From NCBI RefSeq assembly GCF_014645815.1, contig NZ_BMML01000001.1, positions 302,053-366,052 on the forward strand: a stretch of 64,000 nucleotides of DNA. The letters run 5' to 3'. Of the stretch, positions 43,900 through 54,460 are shown piece by piece. The notes beneath the pieces were generated by a model that saw nothing but the letters and a program-made list of their open reading frames with translations, made no database searches and was not told where the DNA came from. Source of the stretch: Streptomyces fuscichromogenes. GTDB lineage: Bacteria; Actinomycetota; Actinomycetes; Streptomycetales; Streptomycetaceae. Positions within the stretch are counted from its first letter, which is position 1; each line of letters opens with the position of its first letter. The position numbers were made by a program, and so were the translations under genes.

Positions 43900-43933
43900 C
43901 GCCCCGCCTGTGACCTGCGTCGGAGGCGGGGCG
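43900..43933 (+). terminator. Terminator after the first NlpC/P60 gene
   Basis: CGCCCCGCCT (43900-43909) and AGGCGGGGCG (43924-43933), 10 perfect pairs, loop of 14; followed by CGTTTG. Confidence 0.75.
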
Positions 43934-43960
43934 TCGCGTTTGTGCGCCCGTGGAGGGTCT

Positions 43961-43990
43961 TTGGCTGGTGCGTGGCCGCGCGGCTAGCAT
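43961..43990 (+). promoter_or_regulatory. Candidate promoter of the second NlpC/P60 gene
   Basis: TTGGCT (43961-43966) and TAGCAT (43985-43990), 18-base spacing. Start near 43997 would give a leader of about 243 bases, carrying the omega-RNA-like structure. Confidence 0.5.
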
Positions 43991-44039
43991 CGCCGCGTCC
44001 AGTGACGGAAGTCGCCGGACCTACCGCCGGACGGGCGGG

Positions 44040-44171
44040 AAGTCACGCTTGTGGAGGCTGTGTGAGACCGACCCACATGGGTCGGCGACGGCCTGTGAAA
44101 CAGGAACCCGCGGTGGCGCCGCTGAGCGGTGCGGACCGGAATCCCCTGCCCTGGGCGGGGGAGGGCGTCAA
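44040..44171 (+). ncRNA. Omega-RNA (TnpB guide RNA)-like scaffold without tnpB, in the leader of NlpC/P60 copy 2
   Basis: Ordered motifs match the 3' end of TnpB-associated omega-RNAs (IS605-family right end) as I know them: hairpin CCTGTGAAACAGG then AACCC (44091-44108), a central hairpin arm, GGAATCCCC, a CCCTGGGCGGGGGAGG hairpin (about 44151-44165) and the end GCGTCAA (44165-44171). In one open frame this stretch reads VKQEP, the residues usually coded by this scaffold at a TnpB C-terminus. Upstream CCGACCC/GGGTCGG (loop ACAT) forms another stem. No TnpB catalytic domain is nearby. Remnant or domesticated use cannot be told apart from sequence alone. Confidence 0.6.
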
Positions 44172-44239
44172 TGTCGGCGCGTTTCCCCCTGGACGGGGGA
44201 GACCGTCGGCGTCCGACGATCGAAGGAGCGCGGCTTCCT

Positions 44240-45256
44240 GTGGGGTCCCATCGCCGCTCTGTGCCGTCCGGGTTCAACCGGGGCGCCGGTGCCGCTCTCT
44301 GTGTGCTGTCGGCCGCGGCGGCCGCGCTCGGTGCCGCACCGGCGGGCGCCGCCCCGCACACCGACGGTCACGCCGAGGTGGACCGGCTGTACCAGCAGGC
44401 CGAGGAGGCGACCGAGGCCTACGACAAGGCCGACGAGCGGGCCGACGCGCTGCGCCGGGAGGTGAACGACTCCCAGGACCGCATCGCCCGCCAGCAGCAG
44501 CGCGTCAACGCCATGCGGGAGGCGCTCGGTTCGCTCGCCGGCGCCCAGTACCGCTCCGGCGGCATCGACCCCACCGTGGCCCTGCTGTTCTCCGACAACC
44601 CGCAGGACTACCTCGACCGGGCCTCCCTCCTCGACCGCATCGACGTCCGGCAGGCCGGGCAGCTCCGGCAGCTCCAGGCGGCGCTGCGCGAACTCGCCCA
44701 GGAGCGCGCCGAGGCCGCCGGACAGCTCGCCGAACTGGAGCGCAGCCGCAGGGCGGTCTCCTCCCACAAGGCCGTCGTGGAGCAGAAGCTCGCCACGGCC
44801 CGGCGGCTCCTCGACGCGATGCCCGCCGCCGACCGCGCCGCCTTCGAACACGCCTCCCGCGGCGACGGCCGGGCCGGCCTGCCCGACCTCGCCGGCGTCA
44901 CCGCCCCCGACGGCCGCGCCGCCGCCGCGCTCGCCGCCGCCCGCTCCGCCCTCGGCAAGCCGTACGTCTGGGGCGCCAGCGGCCCCTCCGGCTTCGACTG
45001 CTCGGGCCTGATGCAGTGGTCGTACGCGCACGCCGGGATCCACCTCCCGCGCACCTCGCAGGAGCAGCGGCACGCCGGCCACCAGGTCCCGCTCTCCCAG
45101 GCACAACCCGGTGACCTGGTCGTCTACCGCTCCGACGCCAGCCATGTCGCCATGTACGTCGGCAACGGCCAGGTCATCCACGCCCCCTACCCGGGCGCCC
45201 CGGTCCGCTACGACCCGGTCGGAATGATGCCGGTCTCCTCCGTCACGCGGCCCTGA
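44240..45256 (+). CDS. Secreted NlpC/P60 peptidoglycan hydrolase with coiled coil, copy 2
   Basis: A 338-aa paralogue of the preceding hydrolase: signal peptide (about 1-38, ending AGAA), coiled coil (about 45-200), and NlpC/P60 domain with Cys in GFDCSGLMQW (about 254) and His in ASHVAMYVG (about 300). Shared segments such as AQYRSGGIDP show tandem duplication. GTG 44240 follows AAGGAG by 11 bases; longer frames run back into the structured leader and are not used. The transcript seems to have a 240-base leader, unlike copy 1, so regulation probably differs. Confidence 0.9.
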   Translation: MGSHRRSVPSGFNRGAGAALCVLSAAAAALGAAPAGAAPHTDGHAEVDRLYQQAEEATEAYDKADERADALRREVNDSQDRIARQQQRVNAMREALGSLAGAQYRSGGIDPTVALLFSDNPQDYLDRASLLDRIDVRQAGQLRQLQAALRELAQERAEAAGQLAELERSRRAVSSHKAVVEQKLATARRLLDAMPAADRAAFEHASRGDGRAGLPDLAGVTAPDGRAAAALAAARSALGKPYVWGASGPSGFDCSGLMQWSYAHAGIHLPRTSQEQRHAGHQVPLSQAQPGDLVVYRSDASHVAMYVGNGQVIHAPYPGAPVRYDPVGMMPVSSVTRP

Positions 45257-45286
45257 CTTCCGGGCTTGTGCCCGTACGATCGGAAA

Positions 45287-46483
45287 GTGGCTGGTCGTGG
45301 ACGGGCGTGGCGCTCAGGAGCGGTGGGGCTGTGTCTGCTGCTCCTGCCGCTGACCGGATGCGGCGGCGGACAGTCGTCGACGGGCACCGCGATGGCCGAG
45401 GTGCAGCAGGTCCTGGACCGCCGCTCGGCCGCGGTCCTCGGCCACGACGAGAAGGCGTACGCCGAGACCGGCACCCGCAGTTCCTACGCGGACCTGCGGG
45501 CCGTACCGCTCGCCGACTGGAGCTACCGGCTGACCGCCCTGCACGCCGACGGCGCCGGGGCCACCGCCGCAGCCCGGCTCAGCTACCGGATACAGGGCTA
45601 CGACAAGGCTCCGGTGACCACGGACCGTACGCTGACCCTCAGCCGCACCGCCGACGGACAGTGGTACGTCAGTCACGACAGGCCCGCCAAGAAGTCCGGG
45701 CAGCAGCTGTGGGACCAGGGCAGGGTGACCGCGGTCAGGAGCTCCCACGCCCTCGTCCTGGGCGTCGGCCAGTCCTCGTCCACGCTGCGCGGCTACGCCC
45801 GGCTCGCCGACGCCGCCGTTCCCGAGGTCTCCAAGGCCTGGGGCACGGACTGGACCCGGCGGGTGGTCCTGCTCGTCCCCGGGTCGCTGGACGGCATGGC
45901 GGGCCTGCTGGGCGCCCCCGCCTCCAACTACCGGGGCATCGCCGCGGTCACCACCGGCGAGGCGGGAGGCTCCGGACAGACTCCGGCGGACCGGGTCATC
46001 CTCAACCCGGAGGCGTACGCCGTCCTCGGCCCGGTCGGCAGACAGGTCGTCCTCACCCACGAGACGACCCACGTGGCCACCCGCGCCCACACCACGGCCG
46101 CCACCCCGCTCTGGCTCTCCGAGGGGTACGCCGACTGGATCGGCTACCTCGACACCGGCCGTACGCCCACCGAGGCCGCGCCGGAACTCGCCCGCGCCGT
46201 CGAGGCCGGGGAGGTCCCGGAGAACCTCCCGGCGGACAAGGACTTCGGCTTCACCGACGACCCCACCAAGCTGGCCCAGGCCTACGAGGGCGGCTGGCTG
46301 GCCTGCCGGATGATCGCCGGCCACTGGGGCGAGGAGAAGCTCGGTGCCTTCTACCGGGCCGTCGGCGCGCACAAGGAGCGGGCAGGTGCGGTCGAGGACG
46401 CGCTGAAGGCGGAACTGGGCACGACCCTGCCGGACTTCACCGCACGCTGGCGGGACTATCTGACGGCTCAGCTCGCCGACTGA
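45287..46483 (+). CDS. Lipoprotein with gluzincin-type metallopeptidase domain
   Basis: A 398-aa exported protein. The lipobox is PLTGC (about residue 26). Residues 40-150 form an NTF2-like or cystatin-like stretch; residues about 170-395 contain HETTH (HExxH zinc motif, about 258-262) followed by the third ligand region LSEGYADWIGYL (Glu about 281), the pattern of peptidase_MA-like domains. Catalytic residues therefore look intact. Substrate is unknown. GTG 45287 begins the signal; it lies 30 bases after the NlpC/P60 stop and could share its transcript. Confidence 0.82.
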   Translation: MAGRGRAWRSGAVGLCLLLLPLTGCGGGQSSTGTAMAEVQQVLDRRSAAVLGHDEKAYAETGTRSSYADLRAVPLADWSYRLTALHADGAGATAAARLSYRIQGYDKAPVTTDRTLTLSRTADGQWYVSHDRPAKKSGQQLWDQGRVTAVRSSHALVLGVGQSSSTLRGYARLADAAVPEVSKAWGTDWTRRVVLLVPGSLDGMAGLLGAPASNYRGIAAVTTGEAGGSGQTPADRVILNPEAYAVLGPVGRQVVLTHETTHVATRAHTTAATPLWLSEGYADWIGYLDTGRTPTEAAPELARAVEAGEVPENLPADKDFGFTDDPTKLAQAYEGGWLACRMIAGHWGEEKLGAFYRAVGAHKERAGAVEDALKAELGTTLPDFTARWRDYLTAQLAD

Positions 46484-46498
46484 CCCGGCCGCCAGGAG

Positions 46499-47734
46499 TC
46501 AGGAGGAGACCCGGGTCTCCTTCGAACGGGTGGCCTGGGACGGGAACGGGGCTACGGGCGTCTCGGTCACCGTGGAGCGCCACAGCCGGCGGGCCGCCGT
46601 GACCGTCGCCGCGAGCAGCAGGCCGTTGCGCAGCACCAGCAGGGTGATGCCGTACCAGTCGCTCACCACGACGTGCGAGAAGCCGACCGGGAACTCCAGG
46701 ACCGTCACGAAGGTCGCCAGGAGCAGCAGCACCGCGGGCGGGGTCATGCGGCTGGCGCGGAAGCAGAGGCAGACGGCGGCCAGGCCCACCAGCCACACCA
46801 TGTACTGCGGGCTGATCACCCGGCTGGTGACCGTGAACATCAGGACGGCGGTGAAGGCCGCGTCCGCGAGGGTGTGCGACCGGAAGCGGATTGCCGACAG
46901 CCGCCACAGCAGCACCCAGCCGAACGCGAGCGCGGTGAGCAGCAGGGCCGCCGTGCTCACCGCCTGCACGTGCGGGCCGAGGAATTCGATCGAGCCGTAG
47001 TTCAGCAGCACCTCGCCGTGCCAGCCGAAGTGCCGGGCGATGTGGAAGACCAGTCCGCCCAGCGACTCCACCTCGGTGCCCCGGTCCCGCTGGAAGGTCA
47101 GGAAGGCGAACGCGCCCGGCATGGAGACCGCGAACAGCGCGCCGACCGCGGCCGCCGTGACCGCCGCCGACACCCAGGCCCGCCGCCGTACGGCACCCAC
47201 CAGGAGCAGCGCGGGCCACACCTTGACCATCGCGCCGAGACCGGCCAGCGCGCCCATCAGACGGGGGTGCCGGGCCCCGGCCAGCAGCGCGGCGACGGCG
47301 AGGGCGGTGACCATCAGGTCGTAGCGGGAGTAGACGGTCGGGCCGAGCAGCGGGACGCCGAGCACCCAGACCCAGGCGCCGCGCAGGGTGCGCCCGGGGC
47401 GCAGGCCGGCGTAGCCGAGGAGGCACAGCACCACCAGGTCGGCCAGGCAGGCCAGCACGAAGAAGGCGGTCGGGTAGTCCAGGAAGGGCAGCAGGGCGGG
47501 GGCGAGGATCGCCACGGCGGCCGCGGGCGGGTACTGCCAGGTGACGTCGTCCAGCGGAAACGTTCCGTGCCGCAGGACCTCGTACCAGCCCTGGTAGATG
47601 ACCGACACGTCGGTGGTGACGTCCGCGCCGGGGAACACGAACACCTTCAGGACGTACAGCAGCAGCACCAGCCGGGTGGTACCCCAGGTGACCAGCAGCA
47701 ACGCCACGGTACGCCGCACGCCCGTCCTGTCCAC
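46499..47734 (-). CDS. Polyprenyl-phosphate-mannose-type mannosyltransferase, GT87 family (DUF2029)
   Basis: A 411-aa integral membrane glycosyltransferase with about ten helices. The first external loop carries the acidic DVTTDVSVIYQGWYEVL and the WQYPPAA motif typical of GT87 enzymes. Mycobacterial Rv2181, in the matching neighbourhood, adds alpha-1,2-mannose branches to lipomannan from polyprenyl-phosphate-mannose. GTG 47734 has AGGGG five bases upstream; the long frame further upstream is antisense to the next gene. Divergent from the PimB'-like gene. Activity in this organism is inference. Confidence 0.88.
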   Translation of the reverse strand: MDRTGVRRTVALLLVTWGTTRLVLLLYVLKVFVFPGADVTTDVSVIYQGWYEVLRHGTFPLDDVTWQYPPAAAVAILAPALLPFLDYPTAFFVLACLADLVVLCLLGYAGLRPGRTLRGAWVWVLGVPLLGPTVYSRYDLMVTALAVAALLAGARHPRLMGALAGLGAMVKVWPALLLVGAVRRRAWVSAAVTAAAVGALFAVSMPGAFAFLTFQRDRGTEVESLGGLVFHIARHFGWHGEVLLNYGSIEFLGPHVQAVSTAALLLTALAFGWVLLWRLSAIRFRSHTLADAAFTAVLMFTVTSRVISPQYMVWLVGLAAVCLCFRASRMTPPAVLLLLATFVTVLEFPVGFSHVVVSDWYGITLLVLRNGLLLAATVTAARRLWRSTVTETPVAPFPSQATRSKETRVSS

Positions 47735-47848
47735 CTGAGCCCCTGTCCGTCGGCATCGCCGTGTCGAGTGGGCCACATGATCTCCCGGCGTCCTGTGCGG
47801 GGGCCATGAAGCACGGCCGAACGTCCTGTGCGGGTATGGTCTGCGGCG

Positions 47849-50702
<2,854 letters not shown>

Positions 50703-50721
50703 GCAGCCTCCGAGTGCCGCT

Positions 50722-52518
50722 CTACTTCTGGTAGATGGCCTCGATCTCGTCCGCGTAGTCCTTCGCCACCACATTGCGCTTGAGCTTCAGGGACGGCGTC
50801 AGGTGGCCCGACTCCTCCGAGAACTGGGAGGACAGAATGCGGAACTTCCGCACCGATTCCGCCTTCGACACCGCGGCGTTGCCGTCGTCGACAGCGGCCT
50901 GGATCGCCGCGAGCAGATCCGGGTCGTCACGCAGCGACGCCGCGGTGGAGCCCGCCGGTTTGCCGTGCTCGGCCGCCCAGCGGCCCAGGAACTCGTCGTC
51001 GATGGTGACCAGCGCGCCCACGAACGGCCGCCCGTCGCCCACCACCATGCACTCCGCGACCAGCGCGTGCGCGCGGATCCGGTCCTCGATCACGGCCGGG
51101 GCGACGTTCTTGCCGCCCGCGGTGACGATGATCTCCTTCTTGCGGCCGGTGATCCTGAGGTAGCCGTCCTCGTCCAGGGTGCCGATGTCCCCGGTGTGGA
51201 ACCAGCCGTCGGCCAGCGCCTCGGCGGTCGCGGCCGGGTTGTTCCAGTACTCCTTGAACAGGTGCTCGCCGTGCAGCAGCACCTCTCCGTCGTCCGCGAT
51301 GCGGATGACCGAGCCGGGCAGCGGCTGACCGACCGTGCCGATCTTCTGCCGGTCCCAGGGGTTGAACGCGGTCGCCGCACAGGACTCGGTCAGGCCGTAG
51401 CCCTCCAGGACCGTGAAGCCGATGCCGCGGAAGAAGTGGCCCAGCCGCTCGCCGAGCGGGGCGCCGCCGGAGATGGCGTACTCGCCCTTGCCGCCGAGCA
51501 CCGCGCGCAGCCTGCTGTAGACGAGCTTGTCGAAGGTTCTGTGCTTGATCTTCAGGCCGAGGGACGGACCCGACGGGGTGTCCAGCGCCTTGCTGTACGC
51601 GATCGCGGTGTCCGCGGCCCTGTCGAAGATCTTGCCCTTGCCGTCCGCCTGCGCCTTGGCGCGCGCCGAGTTGTAGACCTTCTCGAAGACGCGCGGGACG
51701 CCGAGGATCAGCGTCGGCCGGAACGCGGCCAGTTCGTCGGTGAGGTTCTTGATGTCCGGGACGCAGCCCAGCTTGATCGGCGCCATCATCGGGGCGATCT
51801 GGACCAGCCGGCCGAAGACGTGCGCGAGCGGCAGGAAGAGGAGGACCGAACACTCCCCGGTGCGGAACAGCGGGCGCAGGCGCTCCACGATGTTGCCGCA
51901 CTCCGCGAAGAAGGCGCGGTGGGTGAGGACGCAGCCCTTGGGGCGCCCGGTCGTACCGCTCGTGTAGACGACGGTCGCCGGGTCGTCCGCCTTCGCCTGG
52001 GAGCTGCGCTCGTCGACGGTCGCGTCGGTGACGCCCTGGCCGAGCCGGCCCAGCTCCTCCAGCGCACCGGCCTCGATCTGCCAGACGTGCTTGAGGGCGG
52101 GCAGCGTCTCGCGCACCGACTCGACGGCGGCCGCGTGGTTGTCGAGCTCGACGATGCAGGCGGTCGCGCCGGAGTCGCTGAGGATCCACTGCACCTGCTC
52201 CGGTGAGCTGGTCTCGTACACCGGCACGGTGACCGCGCCGGCGCTCCAGATCGCGAAGTCGAGGAGCGTCCACTCGTAGCGGGTGCGGGACATCAGGCCG
52301 ACCCGGTCGCCCGGCTGGACGCCCGAGGCGATGAGGCCCTTCGCGGCCGCGTGCACCTCGGCCAGGAAGGTCGTGGCGGTCACGTCCTGCCACACACCCC
52401 CGACCTTGCGGGCCATGACGGCTACGTCGGGATGCTGCGCGGCGTTTCTGCGGACGATGTCGGTCAGATTGCCGTCCGCGGGGACCTCGTACAAAGCCGG
52501 AAGGCTGAACTCGCGCAA
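50722..52518 (-). CDS. Long-chain acyl-CoA synthetase (FadD15-like)
   Basis: A 598-aa AMP-forming ligase that activates fatty acids to acyl-CoA. The P-loop-like motif VYTSGTTGRPKGC lies at about 184-196, the core YGLTESCAATAFN at about 373 and GWFHTGDIGTLDEDG at about 438, with the final Lys-containing motif SLKLKRNVV near the C-terminus. Mycobacterial fadD15 (Rv2187) holds the same place after pimB'. The gene converges with choA, 19 bases apart. Start at 52518. Confidence 0.93.
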   Translation of the reverse strand: MREFSLPALYEVPADGNLTDIVRRNAAQHPDVAVMARKVGGVWQDVTATTFLAEVHAAAKGLIASGVQPGDRVGLMSRTRYEWTLLDFAIWSAGAVTVPVYETSSPEQVQWILSDSGATACIVELDNHAAAVESVRETLPALKHVWQIEAGALEELGRLGQGVTDATVDERSSQAKADDPATVVYTSGTTGRPKGCVLTHRAFFAECGNIVERLRPLFRTGECSVLLFLPLAHVFGRLVQIAPMMAPIKLGCVPDIKNLTDELAAFRPTLILGVPRVFEKVYNSARAKAQADGKGKIFDRAADTAIAYSKALDTPSGPSLGLKIKHRTFDKLVYSRLRAVLGGKGEYAISGGAPLGERLGHFFRGIGFTVLEGYGLTESCAATAFNPWDRQKIGTVGQPLPGSVIRIADDGEVLLHGEHLFKEYWNNPAATAEALADGWFHTGDIGTLDEDGYLRITGRKKEIIVTAGGKNVAPAVIEDRIRAHALVAECMVVGDGRPFVGALVTIDDEFLGRWAAEHGKPAGSTAASLRDDPDLLAAIQAAVDDGNAAVSKAESVRKFRILSSQFSEESGHLTPSLKLKRNVVAKDYADEIEAIYQK

Positions 52519-52834
52519 GACTGCTGCTCCTCATAGGGCGCCGACGCCACGACGTTGTGCGATGCGACGGTGCGGTCCAAGGCTCGGGCAGGTGCTCAGG
52601 GCTTCGCCACGGGTTGGGAGATCCGTTGGTTGAAATCCTGAGCACGACTGGACTGCCCGGACGTTACCCGCCGGTATGGCTTCTTCGACAGGGGGGTCCG
52701 GCGAGATGTTCGGTGCGTCACACGGGTTGGTGTTCCTTCGCGTACGGTAGTCCAAGGCCTTAGTGACTGACCAGTAACCGTAGGCCCGGCCATTGCCTGT
52801 TCACGTTTGCCGCACAGGCCTACGCTTGATCACC
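52519..52834. other. Intergenic region between fadD and the phosphoesterase gene
   Basis: No gene is supported. An imperfect palindrome TTAGTGACTGACCAGTAA lies at 52760-52777 (outer TTAnTG/CAnTAA), a possible TetR-type operator. It is closer to the phosphoesterase start than to fadD. Confidence 0.4.
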
Positions 52835-53632
52835 ATGTCAGCCACACCCTCCGGCGTCCCGAGGACCCGCGTCCACGTGGTCAGCGACGTGCACGGCAAC
52901 ACCCGTGACCTGGCCCGGGCCGGCGACGGCGCCGACGCCCTGATCTGTCTCGGCGACCTCGTCCTCTTCCTCGACTACGCCGACCACTCCCGCGGCATCT
53001 TCCCCGACCTGTTCGGCGTCGAGAACGCCGACCGGCTCGTCGAACTCCGCACCGCCCGCCGTTTCGAGGAAGCCCGGGAACTCGGTGCCCGGCTCTGGGG
53101 CGGCATCGGCATGGACCGCGCCACCGCCATCGAGAAGGCGGTGCGCAAGCAGTACGCCGAGATGTTCGCGGTGTTCCCGGCACCCACGTACGCGACGTAC
53201 GGCAACGTCGACATGCCACCGCTGTGGCGGGAGTACGCCGGGCCGGGCACGACGGTGCTGGACGGCGAGCGCGTCGAGATCGGCGGCCGGGTCTTCGGTT
53301 TCGTCGGCGGCGGGCTGCGCACCCCGATGCGCACCCCCTACGAGATCTCCGACGAGGAGTACGCGGCGAAGATCGAGGCGGTCGGCGAGGTCGACGTGCT
53401 CTGCACGCACATCCCGCCCGAGGTGCCGGAGTTGGTCTACGACACCGTCGCGCGCCGATTCGAACGGGGCAGCCGGGCCCTGCTGGACGCCATCCGCCGC
53501 ACCCGCCCCCGCTACTCGCTCTTCGGACATGTCCACCAGCCGCTGGTGAAGCGGATGCGGATCGGGGCCACCGAGTGCGTGAACGTCGGGCACTTCGCGG
53601 GTACGGGACGGCCCTGGGCACTGGAATGGTGA
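52835..53632 (+). CDS. Calcineurin-like metallophosphoesterase
   Basis: A 265-aa cytosolic phosphoesterase. The di-metal ligands occur in the usual order: VVSDVHGN (about 12), LGDLVLF (about 35), TYGNVDMP (about 122), CTHIPPE (about 190) and FGHVHQP (about 231). Substrate is not predictable from sequence. ATG 52835 has no visible Shine-Dalgarno; a nearly leaderless mRNA is possible. Convergent or co-directional partners: the SRPBCC gene follows 131 bases later on the same strand. Confidence 0.88.
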   Translation: MSATPSGVPRTRVHVVSDVHGNTRDLARAGDGADALICLGDLVLFLDYADHSRGIFPDLFGVENADRLVELRTARRFEEARELGARLWGGIGMDRATAIEKAVRKQYAEMFAVFPAPTYATYGNVDMPPLWREYAGPGTTVLDGERVEIGGRVFGFVGGGLRTPMRTPYEISDEEYAAKIEAVGEVDVLCTHIPPEVPELVYDTVARRFERGSRALLDAIRRTRPRYSLFGHVHQPLVKRMRIGATECVNVGHFAGTGRPWALEW

Positions 53633-53763
53633 CCGCCCCGGACAGGGGGTGAAGTCGGCTGGTCGGCCGCGCGGTAGCCTTCACGCTGCACGTGCGTGCG
53701 CACGCCTGTGCAGCGACCCCCCTTTCATGGTCTCACCGGCCCGCATCTGGAGGAGCCACGGCG

Positions 53764-54207
53764 ATGGCGGAACACACCAGCTCGAGCATCACGATCGAGG
53801 CGGCCCCGGCCGACGTCATGGCGGTGATCGCCGACTTCGCCCGTTACCCGGACTGGACCGGCGAGGTGAAGGAGGCGGAGGTCCTGAAGACCGACGCCCA
53901 GGGCCGTGCCGAGCAGGTCCGGCTGGTCATGGACGCCGGCGCGATCAAGGACGACCAGGTCCTCGGATACACCTGGACCGGCGGCGACGAGGTCTCCTGG
54001 ACGCTGGTGAAGTCCCAGATGCTGCGCTCCCTGGACGGCTCGTACCTTCTGAAGCCGGTGGGCGCGGGTGCCACCGAGGTCACGTACTCGCTGACGGTGG
54101 ACGTGAAGATCCCGATGCTCGGCATGATCAAGCGCAAGGCCGAGAAGGTCATCATCGACCGGGCGCTGGCGGGGCTGAAGAAGAGGGTGGAGTCGGGGGA
54201 GAAGTGA
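53764..54207 (+). CDS. SRPBCC (START/polyketide cyclase-like) lipid-binding protein
   Basis: A 147-aa protein with the helix-grip fold pattern (SSSITIEAAPADVMAVIADFARYPDWTGEV start, then VSWTLVKSQMLRSLDGSY). The family binds hydrophobic ligands. The mycobacterial orthologue in the same neighbourhood (Rv2185c) is of unknown role. ATG 53764 has AGGAG upstream. It is followed, after a composite repeat, by the ArsA-like ATPase gene. Confidence 0.88.
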   Translation: MAEHTSSSITIEAAPADVMAVIADFARYPDWTGEVKEAEVLKTDAQGRAEQVRLVMDAGAIKDDQVLGYTWTGGDEVSWTLVKSQMLRSLDGSYLLKPVGAGATEVTYSLTVDVKIPMLGMIKRKAEKVIIDRALAGLKKRVESGEK

Positions 54208-54261
54208 GGTAGGGACGCGCCGCGGGGGTACGCGTGGTCTCCCGGGTACGGGTCCGTCGCG

Positions 54262-54400
54262 GCTGATCGCGCAGTTCCCCGCGCCCCTGACGGGGCGCTG
54301 TAGTCGCGTCAGCTGCACAGCCGGCCCTCTTCAGCCGCGGGCAGGCGTGCCGCAGGGCGGCACGGGTGGGCGCGGGGGCACCCTGTCGGCGCCGGTAAGT
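54262..54400 (-). repeat. Composite repeat: family A copy 8 plus extended module
   Basis: TGATCGCGCAGTTCCCCGCG, CCCCTGACGGGGCGCTG, then CAGCTGCACAG and GCGGGCAGGCGTGCCGC, AGGGCGGCACGGGTGGGCGC. The same order is seen at 10136-10260. Confidence 0.8.
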
Positions 54401-54460
54401 GACACCCGCTGCGCCCGCTGTAGCGAGGGCTCACCTGGACGTCCGTTACGGTTCACCCTC

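Noticed and set aside
44002..44179. An intact tnpB gene upstream of the NlpC/P60 copy
   Set aside because: Only a short TnpB-C-terminal-like reading is seen; no RuvC motifs or zinc finger within reach.
43997..44239. c-di-AMP (ydaO) riboswitch in the leader of the second NlpC/P60 gene
   Set aside because: Wall hydrolase genes in Streptomyces often carry it, but the conserved GGGGUGAAUC and CAGCUAACC cores are not present; the omega-RNA pattern fits better.
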